17,679 nt of DNA, taken from positions 1 through 17,679 of the forward strand of contig DAAK01000135.1 in the NCBI GenBank assembly GCA_001701075.1, read 5' to 3'. The translations under genes and the position numbers were made by a program. This document shows, piece after piece, positions 15,373-17,679 of this stretch (the first letter of the stretch is position 1; the number at the start of each line of letters is the position of its first letter). The DNA comes from Bacteroidales bacterium GP3 (GTDB lineage Bacteria > Bacteroidota > Bacteroidia > Bacteroidales > Muribaculaceae). The notes under the pieces are model-generated. The model did no database searches, was not told where the DNA came from, and saw only the letters and a program-made list of their open reading frames with translations.

Positions 15373-16544
15373 TTTCCGCGATGCCTGTTAAATCTGAAAT
15401 TCCCGAAGATATAATCCGTGTCAAGCAGCGCTTGTCGATTATTGGCGATTCCCCCGCTCTTATTGAAGCTATCAAGAGGGCGGTGGCTGTCGCTCCTATC
15501 GACTTGTCCGTACTCGTGACTGGCCCTTCTGGTTCTGGTAAGGAATTCTTCCCTAAGATTATTCATCAGTTTGGCGCCAGAAAGCATAAGAAATATATTG
15601 CCGTAAACTGTGGCGCAATTCCTGAAGGTACTATCGATAGTGAGCTTTTCGGACATGAGAAGGGTTCCTTTACTGGTGCTCTCTCTGCCCGCAAGGGATA
15701 TTTTGAGGAGGCTGACGGAGGCACTATATTCCTCGATGAAGTGGCCGAGCTCCCTCTCACGACTCAGGCGAGACTCCTTAGGGTGCTTGAGACTGGTGAA
15801 TTTCTCAAGGTCGGAAGCAGTACTGTCCAGACTACTGATATTCGCGTCGTGGCTGCTACTAATGTTGATTTGATTAAGGCTGTGGCAGAGGGTCGTTTTC
15901 GCGAAGACCTTTATTATCGTCTCTCCACTGTAGTGATCAATGTGCCTCCTCTGCATGATAGGGGAGACGACATTATTCTCCTTGCTCGCAAATTTGCTGC
16001 TGATTTCGCTGAGAAATATATGACAAAGCCGATTTCTTTCAGTGATGAGGCTAAACGAGCGTTGATGCTCTATAACTGGCCCGGAAACGTGCGCCAACTT
16101 AAAAATGTAATCGACCAACTCGCTCTCTTTGAGGCTGGTTCTGAGATTTCTCGTCATCAGTTGCTGGAGGCTCTCCCTCTCAATCATGATCCACAGTCTA
16201 CACCCATGATTGCCCCTTCTGATGATTCGGCTGCTCTGGAAAGAAAAATGATATTCCAGATGCTTTTCACTATGCGTGATGAAATAGAGAATCTCAAGAA
16301 GATGGTCAATGGGAGGTCTGAGGATTCCGAAAAACCTTCCAAGTCGTTCACTGACGTGCGTGCTCTTATGGCTCCGCAGCATATGGATGAGCAATTCCCG
16401 GATAATCCTCTCGATAGATCCGAGAAAAAAGTTATAGAGGACACTCTCGCTCGTCACGACGGTAATAAGAAGCAGGCTGCTGAGGAACTTCAGATATCCC
16501 TCCGTACCCTCTACAGGAAAATGCAGGATCTTGGTATTTCATGA
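15363..16544 (+). CDS. Sigma-54-dependent transcriptional activator without sensor domain
   Basis: A 393-aa bacterial enhancer-binding protein consisting only of an AAA+ domain and a Fis-type DNA-binding domain. Walker A is GPSGSGKE (54-61), the sigma-54 contact loop is GSFTGA (101-106; the commonest form is GAFTGA), Walker B is IFLDEV (122-127), and RFREDLYYRL carries the arginine-finger region. WPGNVRQLKN is the sensor II motif. The final 40 residues form a Fis HTH (GNKKQAAEELQISLRTLYRK). There is no receiver, GAF or PAS domain, so activity must be set by its level, a partner or a separate kinase-free input. Start choice: ATG 15363 overlaps slyD by 10 nt; ATG 15381 (MPVKSEIP), 8 nt after the slyD stop, is equally plausible. 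In Bacteroidetes this regulator commonly precedes lptE, as here. Confidence 0.9.
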   Translation: MSLISAMPVKSEIPEDIIRVKQRLSIIGDSPALIEAIKRAVAVAPIDLSVLVTGPSGSGKEFFPKIIHQFGARKHKKYIAVNCGAIPEGTIDSELFGHEKGSFTGALSARKGYFEEADGGTIFLDEVAELPLTTQARLLRVLETGEFLKVGSSTVQTTDIRVVAATNVDLIKAVAEGRFREDLYYRLSTVVINVPPLHDRGDDIILLARKFAADFAEKYMTKPISFSDEAKRALMLYNWPGNVRQLKNVIDQLALFEAGSEISRHQLLEALPLNHDPQSTPMIAPSDDSAALERKMIFQMLFTMRDEIENLKKMVNGRSEDSEKPSKSFTDVRALMAPQHMDEQFPDNPLDRSEKKVIEDTLARHDGNKKQAAEELQISLRTLYRKMQDLGIS

Positions 16545-16558
16545 TTCAATAATTCTAC

Positions 16559-17074
16559 ATGAGACGCTTTCTTTCATATCTCTCTTTTGCAGTGTCAGCC
16601 CTTATTTTGCTGGCAGGATGCACCATTAGCTATAAGTTCAATGGCTCTGCCCTTAACTACGACATCTACAAGACTATACATGTATCGGAATTCCCGATTC
16701 GTGCGGCTTTGGTATATGCTCCTCTCCAGCAGACTTTCGAGAATAAGCTTCTTAATACTATTACCCGGCAGACTCGTCTGCAGGAGGTGAGTGGTTCGTC
16801 CGACCTTGAGATGACTGGTGAGATCACTGGATACTCCCTCTCTCCACAAGCTGTGGGCACGGATGCTTATGCTACTGAGACGCGCCTTACTATCACAGTC
16901 AAAGTAAAATATACCGACCATATTAATTCAGCCAATGATGTAGATCAGACCTTCTCTGCTTATCGGCAGTTTGACAGCTCCCTTATGCTTACAGATGTTC
17001 AGGACGGACTTTGTGAGGAGATTTGTGATGAATTGGTGGAGCTTATTTTCAACGCAACCCTCGGTAACTGGTAA
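16559..17074 (+). CDS. lptE: LPS-assembly lipoprotein LptE (Bacteroidetes type)
   Basis: A 171-aa lipoprotein. The signal peptide MRRFLSYLSFAVSALILLAG ends in a lipobox (LLAG-C, C21). The mature part starts CTISYKFNGSALNYDIYKTI and has the alternating strand/helix pattern of LptE: QTFENKLLNTITRQTRLQEV, then a beta-rich half (LEMTGEITGYSLSP, RLTITVKVKYTD) and a C-terminal helix (CEEICDELVELIFNATLGNW). LptE is the outer-membrane plug partner of LptD that inserts lipopolysaccharide into the outer leaflet. Lengths of 160-180 aa are typical in Bacteroidetes. It begins 14 nt after the sigma-54 activator and ends 5 nt before the next gene, so all three are probably co-transcribed. The sequence is weakly conserved in this family, so the call leans partly on the conserved neighbourhood. 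Confidence 0.85.
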   Translation: MRRFLSYLSFAVSALILLAGCTISYKFNGSALNYDIYKTIHVSEFPIRAALVYAPLQQTFENKLLNTITRQTRLQEVSGSSDLEMTGEITGYSLSPQAVGTDAYATETRLTITVKVKYTDHINSANDVDQTFSAYRQFDSSLMLTDVQDGLCEEICDELVELIFNATLGNW

Positions 17075-17079
17075 ATGAT

Positions 17080-17679
17080 ATGATGATGACTGACGATACT
17101 GTGCTGACGACGATGTCCGAAGAGATTAGCCGTTTCCCCTATTACGTGATTCCTGATATTAAGGCTCTCGCTTCTGAACGCGATCCGGAGAAGCTCAGGA
17201 TTCATCGTCGACGCATTGCTGCGAATATAGGTGATCCGGATGCTCTTAAGGCTATTTTGGGAGTGGCTTCCGAGGATTTTCAGGATTTCTATGGAGATTC
17301 AGATCTTCCAAATCTTTCCACTACTGACACCATTGATTCATTCATTGAAAAATTTGGTGGTAAGATGGAGCAAGCTGCCGAAGAGGAGCCTGTCGTGCCT
17401 GTGGCTCCCCCTTCTTTTGATTATGCGTCCATTCTTGAGAGAGAATCTGCTAAGTTAGGCGAGGGTGATGGCTCTCCTGCCGATGATCCTACTTTGGGTG
17501 CAATTGATGCTTTTCTCAATCAGCAGCCGTCGCCAAGAATCAAACCTAAAAAAGACGTAAAAGAGGCTGAAAAACCATCCCTGACCGAAAGTTTTGCCAA
17601 AATTTTGATAAAAAATGGAAATTATTCGCGTGCTTTGGAAATTATTACCCAAATAAGTTTGAATAATCCAGAAAAAAGT
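17080..17679 (+). CDS. Conserved TPR-like protein, 5' part (usually upstream of secG)
   Basis: An open frame runs without a stop from ATG 17080 (three ATG codons in tandem: 17080, 17083, 17086) to the window edge, giving 200 codons. It starts MMMTDDTVLTTMSEEISRFP. The first 90 residues are helical. A low-complexity, Pro/Glu/Asp-rich middle (EEEPVVPVAPP, KPKKDVKEAEK) follows. The C-terminal visible part reads LTESFAKILIKNGNYSRALEIITQISLNNPEKS, the first helix pair of a TPR-like motif (residues about 167-200). This motif is characteristic of the protein that in many Bacteroidetes lies between lptE and secG, and its C-terminus should end shortly beyond the edge. No signal peptide is seen. It starts 5 nt after lptE. 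Which of the three ATGs is used cannot be told. Confidence 0.8.
   Translation, partial: MMMTDDTVLTTMSEEISRFPYYVIPDIKALASERDPEKLRIHRRRIAANIGDPDALKAILGVASEDFQDFYGDSDLPNLSTTDTIDSFIEKFGGKMEQAAEEEPVVPVAPPSFDYASILERESAKLGEGDGSPADDPTLGAIDAFLNQQPSPRIKPKKDVKEAEKPSLTESFAKILIKNGNYSRALEIITQISLNNPEKS

Noticed and set aside
15366..16457. A 363-codon open frame on the minus strand opposite the sigma-54 activator
   Set aside because: It lies wholly antisense to an unmistakable AAA+/Fis gene, matches no family I recognise, and reads as a codon-bias shadow.

Overview
This window looks like chromosomal DNA of a gut-type Bacteroidales, most likely Muribaculaceae or a near relative. That placement is an inference from gene content, not from a marker gene. 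Four things support it: a perfect Bacteroidetes-type promoter (TTTG, then TAnnTTTG) at the left end; weak or absent Shine-Dalgarno sequences; exported proteins ending in a 'GIYI..GKK.V.K'-like C-terminal tail; and the right-end order sigma-54 activator - LptE - TPR-like protein, which in Bacteroidetes is normally followed by secG. All ten genes lie on the + strand. I see no tRNA, rRNA, CRISPR array, transposase or phage gene.

Left part (1-930): promoter, a short leader that may contain a 6-codon ORF, a membrane-anchored TPR protein rich in C-ending codons (as in highly expressed genes), and a good intrinsic terminator.

Exported-protein block (about 970-9780): three large secreted proteins of 523, 1111 and 1243 aa, each with a signal peptide, beta-sandwich/Ig-like architecture and a related C-terminal tail. 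The second carries a long internal duplication of about 360 residues joined by an Asn-Pro-Asp repeat linker. The third joins HAF-like repeats, Ig-like modules, a choice-of-anchor-J-like domain and an Omp28-like thioredoxin-fold domain with a CxxC motif.

Nucleotide-signalling pair (9797-13371): a short Rel/SpoT homologue (HD, synthetase and TGS only) overlaps by ATGA a full-length 7TMR-HD phosphodiesterase of the PgpH type. Synthesis of the alarmone (p)ppGpp and a probable c-di-AMP hydrolase are thus translationally coupled. This is the most interesting arrangement in the window.

Envelope/regulation block (13423-17679): an exported DUF4919-like protein with a strongly basic N-terminus and an acidic tandem-repeat tail; a SlyD-like FKBP prolyl isomerase with a Cys/His metal-binding tail; a sigma-54 AAA+ activator with no sensor domain; the LptE lipoprotein; and the start of a conserved TPR-like gene running off the right edge. 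The last four are nearly contiguous (10-nt overlap, 14-nt and 5-nt gaps), so they probably form one operon.
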